Shown here one piece after another: positions 45,418 to 56,198 of a stretch of 64,000 nucleotides of DNA. The translations under genes and the position numbers were made by a program. The notes under the pieces were generated by a model that worked only from the letters and a program-made list of their open reading frames with translations, was not told the DNA's origin and did not search any database. Source of the DNA: Annulohypoxylon bovei var. microspora (Eukaryota; Ascomycota; Sordariomycetes; Xylariales; Hypoxylaceae); contig MU405213.1 in assembly GCA_022836615.1 (NCBI GenBank), forward strand, positions 310,001 through 374,000, in the 5' to 3' direction. Position 1 is the stretch's first letter, and the number at the start of each line of letters is the position of its first letter.

Positions 45418-47922
45418 TTACCTAGGTAGGTGCCTACTCGAGGGATGTTTGTTTTATATAATGACGACTGGGCTGGTGATAGTGATACCATGGCATTGGG
45501 GAATTACGACGACTTATGACTGCATTAGGGTTAAGGTAGATAGCATAGTACTGTTTGTTTATTTCTCTCCGCTGGGGAGGCTAGGTTAGATTGTGCTGTG
45601 GCATCATATACGTTGTTGTGTTTTCTATCGTCTCTGATCAACGCTTGACGTGACTATGCTTTGCATTCGTCAGACTCGGTGGGTGGTTAAAGCAAAGTGT
45701 GTAAGACTAAGGAATGAGGATTCCCTCCTTCGGGGTTAGATATCACCTAATGGCAGTGTCTGAAGCTTGTTGGTCGTGATCATAGGAGCTTTAGCTCTAC
45801 GAAGCCATTATCTAAGCTCCAACATCGATCTCGTTGTAAGACGGCCAGCGGTCAGATATGGCCTCCGGGAATACGAACCGTATACTCGATCCTCAACGAC
45901 ATTCGTTGGTAAGGCATTTGCTTACTGATAGGATTGCGTGGCGCTGCTATGTAATATAATATTCACATATATCTCCCGGTAGAAGTACCTACATACCTGG
46001 GAGTATTAAGTCACCACCTTCAAAGCTTAAGAAGCAATTTGCTTAATAGGTTGATATCTCCTAATTATAGTGAACAAGATCTTGGCCCAGATAATTACTC
46101 TGCAAGCAAGTCTATTCACCGTTTAAACGGAAGCGCAATCGGACACGCAGTGATGCTTTGAGTCATAAGCATCTATTACTGAGGCCTACGCTAAATCCTA
46201 GCTTATCTAGGAATATGGAATCGCCTAGTTTAGGTCTACGACGCCGCGTAATTAGAAGCATTTAGAATAGGCACCTAAGGTATGGGAGGTAAGCATGCGC
46301 AAATCCGAGGATTCTACGGCGCGAGCTTATCGCCGAGCTTTGAAGTCGTGCAGGTCATGGCAGTTTCATTGGACAATGCAAACGAGCTGGTTGAAACTCC
46401 GACCATTGCACTGGGACAAACCTGTAAGTACAAAGCACGTCGTATCTGATAGTCATCCCACAGTCTTACAACCTTATTTTATCCAAGCCCCTATTCTAGT
46501 GTAATATGCACTCCAGGAAACTGTCAGAATGGTATTTTCTTTTTATCGACTAGAAAAGGCATGTAATAAGGCTGATAGGGAACGACAGGACCCCTTTTCT
46601 CTTTATGTATCAGGGTATGTTCTATCGTTTTATTCGGGGACCAAAAGCCAAGTCGATAGCCATGTGGACAGGTTCCAGAATTTCAGAAATAGGAAAAGGA
46701 TGATTCGCTCTGGAGTTTTGTTGGCTAGGCCGCTAAGCCTATGATGGCTAGATGATCCTCGGGAATGGTACGGATCGATGTCTGGGGTAATAACTGTAAT
46801 ATTGCTCGGTAATGTGGACTGTAGCTCCGCTCCTCAACGGATGAGTGGACAAGGGACAGTTTCCATTGATTTGTCGGTGAGACAGCCGGTTCTAGAACCC
46901 TATTGGCCTTCTATCGTCCATCGTCCATCGTCTCTTCCCGCGACAGACGGATGTGACGCTCGAACGATCTGCCAAATGCTGGTCATCTATCATCCACTGC
47001 CCTGATTTCCTTACATGAATCTTTCTCCATCAGGTCCATCTTTTATCCATTCTTATTCTGATGCTAAACTTGTAGCATGAACATGGTCATGGCCATGAGC
47101 ATGAGCATGAGCATGAGCTTGTTGAATAACTCTCAAGCTTGTTTGACTTGGTATTTTGGTATTTTATCTTGGCCGTTTTAAACACTATTGTGATAGTCCA
47201 CAGCTATGAATCTTGGCACACGACCAGTTGCTCTAATATTAGATATCGTGCATCCATGGATGTCGTGTAAGTAGAGTATGTACCTGTATTATACAGCAAG
47301 TTTAGACGGATACACGTGTAGAGCTCTAGTACATACATACATACCTAGAGTCTTAGACAAGAGGTGACAAGAGGTCGTCTGATCAACGCCAATCCTTAGC
47401 ATCAACTATGTACACTACTGTAGCTCCACGCAAGCTTCCTTGAAAGGGGAAAAGGCGAGGCAGCCATCTGCCGCTCTTGGCTCTTTATATCCGACTCGCT
47501 CGTTTGGAGTCGCCAGTGCTCAATTCCGTGTTGGAGGTGTCGCGCCGAACGAATCAAGGTCTAGATAAAGAAGTCGATCAACCTATCCCCCTCAAGGAAC
47601 CAGGGAGCTTGCATACGTGCATACATACCTACATACATGGTATGACAGCAAACAAACCAGGTCCTAATCAGTCCCTAATCAGTTCCTTGTCAGCTCACCT
47701 CACCTCACCCCGGACGTCCGATCCCTCTCAACAATACGGTACCTACAAAGTCCATATCTACCCTCCTACCATCCCCTAATCCCCTCATTCCTCTCTTTGT
47801 TCTTGGTAATACCCGTATCAAGCCATTGAACCTTCCGATAATTCCATCGTCGTCATAGCATCCCAAGCCAGCTTCTACCACGAGATTTTGCGTAACGAAG
47901 TCATACCCATAGCTCCACCAAC
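45418..47922. other. 2.5-kb intergenic region
   Basis: No supported gene. TACCTAGGTA lies at 45419, two bases after the CorA-like stop codon. Contains an ATGAGC tandem repeat and several ACATACAT microsatellite-like runs (47330, 47615). Frames of up to 100 codons have no family features. Confidence 0.55.
47095..47118. repeat. Tandem hexamer ATGAGC, four copies
   Basis: Four perfect copies, preceded by degenerate CATGGTCATGGC units. Confidence 0.85.
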
Positions 47923-48671
47923 ATGGTTGCCGGTCCCCGCCTTACAGGTCCAGCTTCGAAGCTCGCCCGCTCTATCAGCACCACAACTGCGGCCAAGTCC
48001 ACTACGCTGCTTACGAGCTCCAAAACCGCAACTCCCATCTCCAGGAAGTATGCCGAGCTCCTCAAGGAGAGGAATATAGATCCGGATGTAGGTTTTACCA
48101 AATTTCATCATGCCGTAGCATCGTAGTGCATAGCTTTAAGAAGAAGAAGAAGAAGAAGACGGTAAACTAGAACAATATGTAACTAACAAACGGCCGTTAG
48201 CATTCCCGCCATCTCTACACCCGGTCGTCAAACCGCCCGCACCCCCCACCTCGCACCATGCGATTGATGCAGACCTTCACTTCCAGTGCATCTAAAGCTG
48301 TCAACACCACCACCATGGACAACATAGTCTTTCCCGGCTCCGCCTCCCTCGACGGATCGCGCGACGACCCGTTTGCGCATCTCCGCGTCCCCTTACTCCC
48401 TGACAACTTCGCGACGCACCACACCCCCGACGTAGCGGATGGACCAATCGCCCCACCTCAGATCAGCATCGTGGCCGCGAACCCGGAGCTCGTCTCGCCG
48501 TCCGCCCTCACCGAGGTAGAGGGCATGAGCATGGACGGCGTCGAGCTGAAGTTCGTGCACGAGGAGACGGCGGCGCAGTCGCAAGAGCAGGGCACGCTCA
48601 CGGATATCTGGAAGGGCCTGGTCGACGACGTGCTAGGTAGTGGCAGGAGTAAAAACAACGTTGCTCTTTAA
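47923..48671 (+). CDS. Conserved hypothetical protein, probably mitochondrial
   Basis: Two exons, 47923..48087 and 48201..48671 (113-nt intron, phase 0), giving 211 aa. The N-terminus is Ser/Thr/Arg/Ala-rich without acidic residues (MVAGPRLTGPASKLARSIST), as in mitochondrial presequences. The C-terminal half has conserved-looking blocks: MDNIVFPGSASLDG, LRVPLLPDNFATHH, PPQISIVAANPELVSPSALT, VEGMSMDGVELKFVHEE and LTDIWKGLVDDVLGSG. I recall similar unnamed proteins in other Sordariomycetes but no function. An alternative is initiation at 48258 (MRLMQTFTSSASK), making exon 1 a separate leader; that shorter form also looks like a presequence. The intron contains a (GAA)n run. Confidence 0.6.
48138..48159. 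repeat. (GAA)n microsatellite in intron
   Basis: Seven AAG/GAA triplets inside the intron of the preceding gene model. Confidence 0.85.
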
Positions 48672-49385
48672 CATGACACACGCGCGCCGCCGCGTCGCCT
48701 GTTGACGATCGTCACGACTTTTTGAAATTGGCTAAGAGGAGCGAGGTGGATTGATTGATTGATTGATTGTTGTTTTGCAATAGCTTGATTCGGAGCTCTG
48801 TCTGGATTTTGGCATCGAGCGCGCGGTTCTGGAAGTGCTTCGGACCGGTTTGATTATGTGATTTAATGAAATCTTTCTTGTTCATCGTTTTATGTTTGCG
48901 GCGGCGAGATTGGCCCATTTCAGATGGAGCGGATCGTATCTATCTACTCTAGGGATACGCAAATAAAAACCAAAGAGCGACGTTGTTGAGTCTCAGTATA
49001 AAGAGTCACTATCGTGTACCGTTCCATATAAGTGTGCATGTAGGTACGTATGCTAACACTTGCAGGCCCAATTAGATTAAGATCTTAGCTGATATGTGTA
49101 AGCATTCATCAAGTACCTATACCTATACCTATACTGCATGAAGCAACGCAGGTAGCTACCAGGGGGTGAAGGATGAGCTTTCATCTCCATGCCGTACCTA
49201 ACCAGCTGAGCTACCCCCACGTGGGCAAGACCAGTAGTTCGACGGTTTGAGCATGGTATATAGTGGCCTATGTATATAAAGAGAAGGGATAGTCTATTTG
49301 CTTCTGAACGACATTCTATATACTCTATACGGATACTGGAAATTCCATGTCTGAGTTGTGCACACCCACTCACCCACCAGTGCCT
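48672..49385. other. Convergent intergenic region
   Basis: 3' flanks of two converging genes. Holds a GATT repeat and a tRNA-like fragment at 49162-49218 on the minus strand (see findings). No gene. Confidence 0.55.
48749..48769. repeat. Tandem tetramer GATT, five copies
   Basis: Perfect (GATT)5 followed by G. Confidence 0.85.
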
Positions 49386-50561
49386 TCACTCAACACCGAC
49401 CAACTTCATACTAACCTCCCACAGCCTCTCCTCCTTCTCACGATCAAACGCCCACTCATTGTACCCGTACTCGACCCTATCATAGTCGCCCAAAACTGGC
49501 CCAGCCACCGACGCGCCCTCGAGGTACAGACCTCCTCTACCTTCCAAGTCCTTCGACACGGCGGCGTAGACGCTCGTCGCGCACCCCTGCTGCACGTTGG
49601 TGAAGTACTTCGCCATCCGCTTGTCGATCTGCGCCGCGCTCATCTCGTCCTGGCAGAATTTCTGGAGGTTGGGACTGGCGAAGCTGCCCGGGCTTAGGCT
49701 GAACCCGTGGAGGCCCTGTGCGCCGTAGAGCCGCTCGATCTGGGTTGCCACTATTTTGGGGGTCAGCGTGTTGTCTAGAAAGGAGAGCTATAAAAGATAG
49801 CTGGTTATGCTTACTATAGATGTTGGCGGTCTTGGACTGCCCGTCTGCAGAGTGAGGTGTTAGCTTTCTATATCCATTGTCTAGGCTCAAAGAGAATCCT
49901 GGTAAACAAGCTATCGTCACTTACATGCGGCCCAACCGTCATATTCGCCCTCGAGATTCAGATTGTCGAAACGCACCGGGCCGTAACGATGGCCCACAGA
50001 TGAAACGTTTACAACCCGCGAGTTGAACCCAGGCGTCGAACTGGCCAGTAGGAGGTCCTTGAGCAGGTAGAAGAGGAGGAAGTGAGACAGGTGGTTCGTT
50101 CCGAACTGCAGCTCAAAGCCATCCTTGGTACGGCCTTCAGGGGACTTCATGACGCCGGCGTTATTGATCAGAACGTTGAGTTTGCCACCACTCTGCTTCC
50201 GAAACTCGTCGGCGCAGGCGCGGACGCTCGAGAAGTCCGTCTGGTCCATCAGTAGGAGGTGCACGCGGCCGGTCTCGAGGAGGGCAGGGCCGAGAGCATC
50301 CCGCGCTTTGTCGAGGTTCCGGGCTGTCGCGAAAATGGTGGCTCCCGTTGACGCGATGGCGCGGACGGTTTCTGGGCCCATGCCTGAAGATACGCCTGTG
50401 ATTAAGACGACCTTGTTGCTCATAGCCCCGGTGAGGCCCTCGTCCTCGATTATCTGTAGCCCTGTCGGGCGGGCGTCACCTGGTCCGTTGATCACCTCCC
50501 ACTTGTTGCGTTCGGCATAGCGTCCAGTGAGCTGGAAAGGGGTCTGTGATATCATCGCCAT
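49386..50561 (-). CDS. Short-chain dehydrogenase/reductase
   Basis: NAD(P)-dependent oxidoreductase with a Rossmann fold, of the retinol-dehydrogenase/WWOX-like group common in fungi. Exons in transcription order: 50561..49925, 49844..49815 (30 nt), 49750..49386, giving 343 aa. Motifs: cofactor site VLITGVSSGMGPETV, NNAG in LNVLINNAGVMKSPEGR, catalytic Ser in VVNVSSVGHRYG, and Tyr213/Lys217 in AYGQSKTANIYM. The catalytic YxxxK lies at the start of the tiny middle exon, so correct splicing is essential. LHGFSLSPGSFASPNLQKF follows, as in the family. It is divergent from a P450 gene 1.6 kb away, which hints at a shared detoxification or secondary-metabolism role, but the substrate is unknown. 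Confidence 0.9.
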
Positions 50562-52128
50562 GATAGAAAAAAGTTGTCGAGTTTCTATCTAGTTAGTTGA
50601 ATTTCTCTCATGCGCGTCTGTGGGAAAAGTTCAGTATCGTCACTTACACTGAAATAGAGGCTTTACAGTGTTTGAATTCGTTATGAGTATCTGTGTCTAC
50701 GAGAATGATAGAGAAAAGCATCGAGCATAGCAGGAACATGTCCCCCTTTTATCTTCATCTCTAGTTATGCTTTTCACACCTCCATCTTCCATAACACCCC
50801 GTCCATTTCACTAATATCTAAACTTCGAGAAGAGTCGTGAGGCGCTGGTAGTTCCATGATACGAGCAGACTGGCGTCAATATGCCAATCTCATGTCCAAA
50901 CCTTGTACCAGATTTCTAAGGCCGTTCTTTAACTCCAAGCATGCAGACGATGGGTGGAACCTTCGTCGACACCAAGCCAATGAGGTCTCACCGTATTTAT
51001 GCATGGTAAATCCGAGAGGAGCTTGTGCTTACCGTAGTATGCAACATCCCGATCCACCATAGATCTAAACATTCCGAAGCAGACATGGATATGTATACCT
51101 ATCTACCTAGGCGATATCAATGGTGACGACATCACATGAAGAGGGTTGAAAATACATACCTACCTGGGTACTCTATGGATATCTCAGGACAAAATTGTGC
51201 ATATGCATAATGGTTGCCTATACGTGTGTATTTATAGATTTGTATGTAAGCTTGTTATTAAGCTTACAGGGCGCTTGTGACATAAAACGCTTACTCACTT
51301 AGGTATAACCTCACCTCTCATAGCACAACCTTCCGTTGGGTATTATCCCCTTAGCTAGCTTAAGTTTGTGAATACATCTTATCCTACGGAATATTCCGCT
51401 GGCTTCCATAGATAACGAGTTCTGGTTAGCTGAAGGTATCTATCAGGCTGGGCTGGCTGGGTAGATTGTATTGGGAGGGGTTCATGGATTAAGGCAGTGA
51501 AGGGGATAGCGACGATAATTTATGAACGAGATTTAACGAGGCTTTTGAGGGCAGATATGAAATTAACTGGAAATTTATACAGTACATTTGTCGACATATG
51601 CATAAGGAAGACAATTATCGTCATTTTACCTCTTTTATATCTCTACTTAAGATACGGGAGCACATGGGTCTCTCTACCCGATGACTATACCCGACGACAT
51701 TCCCAGCACTCTACACTATCTAAACCCTTCACGAATGGGTAAAATTTGCGAGATCAACTCACAGATATCCAATAAAATCCATAACCATATAGGTCGATTG
51801 TGCTTTTCGTGCTTGACTTCCTAGTTTGTAGGTTGTTCAGCCCGCCATATGCTGGCCAGGCGCGAAGGTTGTGTTTCATTGCATGTCCCGGATGCAACTC
51901 AAGATGTGTATCTAACAGTGCTTAGCACAATGGAGTTTCTCTTACGCTATCCACATTGAACATGTTAGTAGCTGTATTTGTCCAAGGCTTCAAGCTACGT
52001 AGGTGTAAGCTTTGATATAAGAACTGCCAGAGCCCGGTCATAACAAGTAGAAAGATAGCTAAGCCAACACCGAGCAAGTCTAAACCTGGTTTACGTGACG
52101 GCTGATCCAAATTTGTGTGCTGCTTAAC
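50562..52128. other. 1.6-kb divergent region between SDR and P450 genes
   Basis: Shared promoter space. No supported gene; short frames near 50856, 51497 and 51922 lack features. Confidence 0.55.
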
Positions 52129-53981
52129 ATGGCGTTGAAACTAGCAGAAATTGTTCTTCCCTTCCTAATTCCTTCTGTAGCCGGCCTATTGTTCCTACGT
52201 TTTGTATACTCCCGAGCCTTGGCATGGCATAGACTCCGACACATCGACGGACCATGGCTCGCCTCCTTCTCGTATCTTTATATGAGCTCGGTGACATTTT
52301 CGGGCAAGCAATCTGCCAACTACCGGAAGCTCAACCAGAAGTATGGTTCTCTCGTGCGGATCGGCCCCAACGATCTCATAACAGACGACCCCGAGATCAT
52401 CAGGCGGATGAACGGAGCCCGGTCCAAGTACCGGCGCTCGTCGTGGTATAACGCGATGCGCATGGACCCGTACCTCCCGTCGCTGTTCAGCACCATGGAC
52501 ACGGACGACCACGACAAGTTAAAGGCCCAGCTGTCGTTCGGGTACGGGGGTAAGGAGAACCCGACCATCGAGGCTGACATCGACGACCAGCTGGCCAGCC
52601 TCATGGTGCTCATCCGGCGCAAGTACCTGTCCGACGACCGCCAGCTGCGGCCGATGGACTTCGCGCATCGGATCCAGTTCTTCACGCTGGATGCCATCAC
52701 CAAGATCGCATACGGCCGCGCCTTCGGCTACCTGACTACGGACTCGGACGTGTACGGCTATATCGAGAGCGCCGAAGCCCAAGTGCCCATGTTGGTGGCG
52801 GTCGCCGATGTCCCCTGGATAGAGAAACTATTTTTCAGCGAGACCGTGCTCAAGTTCATCGGGCCGAAGCCCACGGATAAGAAGGGCCCCGGGAAGATGA
52901 TTGCGTGAGTCGACAGAATAACTTAGGTCTCTAGAGGGGAATGTCTTTCTTACTGTTTCCAAGTGTCGCCCAGCAAGTCGCCAGCGAGCGTTTCGGATCC
53001 GACGCTAAGGATCATCAAGATATGTTGGTAAGGGTCGCCTTTTTTCTTCTTGTCATCCGGAACTACCGTCCGTACTTATATGAGAGACTAGGGATCGTTC
53101 GTGAGACACGGCGTGTCACGTCGCCACTGCGAGTCCGAGATCCTCTTCCAGATCATAGCCGGCAGTGACACGACTGCTACCGCTATTCGCGGGACTATGC
53201 TCAACTTGTTGACATCGCCGTTTGCTTATTTCAGACTGCGCGAGGAGGTCGATACCGCTATCGCAGAAGGCCGTATCTCGGCACCTATAAAGTCGGATGA
53301 GGCTAAAAACTTAGATTACTTGCAGGTATGTATCGATATCACTGGAATAGAGGTCTCTGGTCCTTCATACTAACAACGGATCGTGAAGGCTGTGATATAT
53401 GAAGGTCTTCGAATAAACATTCCTTTCTCTGGTCTTACATCAAAGCAAGTCCCGCCCGAGGGAGACACGAGTAAGTTGCAGGATAAGCCGCGAGCATAAA
53501 TGGAAAACCGGTCCCTAGACCTCCCTTAGGCGTCAATCAATCACTAACACCGTATCTTTTATAGTCAATGGAAAATTCATCCCCGGGGGAACTCGCATCG
53601 CTCACAACTTCCTGTCCATACAGCGTTCGTCAGCGATCTTCGGTCACGACGCAGATCTGTTCCGGCCTGAGCGCTGGCTTAACATCGATCCAGAGAAACA
53701 ACGTGAGATGAGCCAGACAGTAGAGCTTGTCTTCGGATACGGCCGATTTGGTTGTAGCGGGAAGAACGTCGCGTTCATGGAGATGAATAAAGCCTATGTT
53801 GAGGTAAGTAACTGGTTTATCCACCATGAAAAATAAATCTGCTAACACAATGATACTCTCGTTTAAGTTGTTGCGGAACTTCGACTTCCAGCTTGTCGAC
53901 CCCAATAACCCCATGGAAACTTCGAACCGAAATATGTTCTTCCAGAAGCATATGTGGGTAAAGATCACTGAGAGGGCTTGA
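52129..53981 (+). CDS. Cytochrome P450 monooxygenase, pisatin-demethylase-like group
   Basis: ER-anchored heme-thiolate oxygenase. Six exons: 52129..52904, 52964..53027, 53092..53325, 53389..53470, 53565..53803, 53868..53981, giving 502 aa, the usual length. An N-terminal anchor (LAEIVLPFLIPSVAGLLFL) is followed by HIDGPWLASFSYLY. The I-helix is FQIIAGSDTTATAI (Thr307/308). The ExxR motif is Glu363/Arg366 in YEGLRI, PERW follows (FRPERWLNID), and the heme loop is FGYGRFGCSGKNVAFMEMNK with Cys449. LNQKYGSLVRIGPNDLITDD fits the fungal group that includes pisatin demethylase. I started at the first ATG, whose product begins MALKLAEIV. The substrate cannot be inferred. All splice joins hold frame, so the gene appears functional. 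Confidence 0.92.
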
Positions 53982-54779
53982 CGTGTATAGGTAAATAAGG
54001 GGGAAATTCAGAAATGTCATGGACGGACCGAAGGGTTGGGTACACGCCCAGGACCAGAGTGGTATATTGGCTGAAGGATATGGTAGTAGAATAAACTCAA
54101 TTCGTGTAGCCTTTCATTCTCGAATTGGGAACAATTTAACAACAGCATTGTCCTGAATAACTACTGCTCTAGGAGAGAGAGAGAGAGAGAGAGAGAGAGT
54201 TATCAAGATCTGGTCCCAAACTAAGGACAGTCTTTAAACGAGGGAATAGAAATAGGAATTAGACACTCTTGCAAATATAACATCGGTTTGTCGGTCAAAT
54301 CCAGTTCCCGTAACTTATTGGTTTTATATCCATGCGTATATCTTAATCAGGTGGATTCTGGCGAGCCAGATCGGTTTGCATCTGAGTTAAGGTCATTATA
54401 AGCCATCGTGGGTGAGGTATATACTGTTGGTGACATGCTAATTACTTCCTAGGCGTTTTCTTTCTTTCTCTCTTTTTTTTTGGATGGGGAAAAAGAAACA
54501 ATATCACCAGAATTGACTTCGGTAGATAGTACTTGATTTACTATTTGCAATCATGACCTGGTTATGTGTCTATACCTACAAAGAAGGGTATCGTACCTGG
54601 ACCAAGCCCAATCCACCCTGGCCCAAGAAGCCAGTCTCTTCTTTGACTAGCTATTTTTGCTTCTCTCGCTCTCGACAACGCGAATCGGCTCTTCTAACTT
54701 CACATTTACAATGTAAGAATTCGCGTCACTGACACGTTCAATTGCTGACTGGAATGTATCATCTGAGCACCGACATCGT
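53982..54779. other. Convergent intergenic region, P450 and carrier 3' flanks
   Basis: No gene. Includes a (GA)n microsatellite. Confidence 0.6.
54173..54199. repeat. (GA)n microsatellite
   Basis: Uninterrupted GA run of about 27 bases. Confidence 0.9.
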
Positions 54780-56198
54780 TTATGGTTCGTGTATTGCCGT
54801 TTCGTTTAGATTCCTCCTCTGTCGACCTTCGGACTGTGCCTGGTGTAGATTCTTCATAACGAGTTCGTATGTCATCATCGTCACCGTTGCCGCCGGGACA
54901 GCTCGCATCATATTCACACCCATACCCGCATAGAATGCTCTCCAGCCTTCCTCTCGAAGAATTGTGCGGAATGTCATAACCACACCTCGATACTTAGGCT
55001 GGAGGCTGATGTTCCGTTCGCTGTTTGGAACATGACTCTGACTGCCAGGTGTAGACTCGGAGACGCCTAGTCCTTGTAGGTATTCACTCCCGGGAGTAGG
55101 CCGTCGTTGCGTCTGTAACCTTGTCCGAATCACTTCGTGGGGGTATGTGGCCGAACTAGCCATAATCTTGGACATTATCGAAGCGGAGAGCACACCAAGC
55201 CAGTGGTTTTCCTGGTCATTACCTGTCATCTCACCCATGGCTTGGCCGGTGAACTTTTTCCTTAGGAATTCGTAAGCCGGGAATTGTACAGCAACATGAG
55301 TCAACCCCAAAAGGGCTGGAGTAAGTCCAGAATAGAACGACAAAATACCCTCCGAGGAATACATTTTGCGTGCAGCATCCAGGGTTGACCGGTAATGCCA
55401 GGGTGAATCAATGGTTGGTCTTGAGGTTGGAGTACTGCTAGATCGTGGGAACATTGACAGTTGTCTGTTATATCCTGTCGCCGACTGAGACATGAGCCGG
55501 GTCTTGATTACCCATATTGGATTTGTCACTATCGTGCTACTGGCTCCGGCTATAATTGAAGACCAGAAGTTGATAAGGAACTGGTTCTTCTGTACTGCAC
55601 AGTGAATGTTTTCATCAGTTATTTGCTTCGAGTTAGGTGATATTATGTGGAACGACTTACGTTTGTTCTCGGCCATAAAGACCTTGCTCTTGTTGTAAAC
55701 GGTGAACCAGACAGCCCATGTTGGTAGGTAACCGAGAATAATAGGACCTAAACCTCTATACATGCCGCGCAATCCTTCTTCCTTCCATATGATTCTTGCT
55801 GTGCCCACAAGGCCTGAATATACTTTGTGGTGACCAACATATCTTCCTTTATTTATAGGCATAAATCCTCCTTGAGCTTGTAGCTTCGTTTTGATGACAT
55901 CGAGCGGGCATGTGACGATACCAGAGGTGAAGCCACCTACGGCCCCCGACAGCGCGTTAAATTGAGAGTCGGACGCACCTGCTGCCCACCTCTGCAACAG
56001 AGTAAGACCTCGAGGGTCATGCAGTTCCATGGCTGTTACCGCAGAAGCCAATGGGCCTTGATTGTCTTGATGAGGGGTGTTCGCCGACGGGGCGGTAGAA
56101 GTAACTGTGGGAGAGGAGCGATGGGAGAAAACCCCATATTCTGCGGGATCGTGTGATGACCGTCCTGTCGGAGGGCTCTGAGCTTCGTCGTGAGACAT
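54780..56198 (-). CDS. Mitochondrial carrier, NAD+/pyrimidine-nucleotide type (YIA6/RIM2-like)
   Basis: Inner-membrane SLC25 carrier. Exons in transcription order: 56198..55661 and 55594..54780, giving 450 aa. The intron (55660..55595) is 66 nt, divisible by three and without stop, so the unspliced frame stays open and would add 22 residues (RKSFHIISPN...). It has a GTAAGT donor, a CTAAC branch site and a TGCAG acceptor, so I treat it as an intron. Carrier signatures are TCPLDVIKTKLQ, TNPIWVIKTRLM and TYPHEVIRTRLQ. The Trp in the second repeat and His-Glu in the third are typical of the NAD+, folate/FAD and pyrimidine-nucleotide carriers (Yia6, Flx1, Rim2). The ~70-residue hydrophilic N-terminus and Ser-rich insertions are normal for fungi. 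The exact substrate is unresolved. Confidence 0.88.
   Translation of the reverse strand: MSHDEAQSPPTGRSSHDPAEYGVFSHRSSPTVTSTAPSANTPHQDNQGPLASAVTAMELHDPRGLTLLQRWAAGASDSQFNALSGAVGGFTSGIVTCPLDVIKTKLQAQGGFMPINKGRYVGHHKVYSGLVGTARIIWKEEGLRGMYRGLGPIILGYLPTWAVWFTVYNKSKVFMAENKRKSFHIISPNSKQITDENIHCAVQKNQFLINFWSSIIAGASSTIVTNPIWVIKTRLMSQSATGYNRQLSMFPRSSSTPTSRPTIDSPWHYRSTLDAARKMYSSEGILSFYSGLTPALLGLTHVAVQFPAYEFLRKKFTGQAMGEMTGNDQENHWLGVLSASIMSKIMASSATYPHEVIRTRLQTQRRPTPGSEYLQGLGVSESTPGSQSHVPNSERNISLQPKYRGVVMTFRTILREEGWRAFYAGMGVNMMRAVPAATVTMMTYELVMKNLHQAQSEGRQRRNLNETAIHEP

Noticed and set aside
45418..47922. Hidden gene in the 2.5-kb gap after the CorA-like gene
   Set aside because: Frames up to 100 codons show no motifs and no consistent splice sites.
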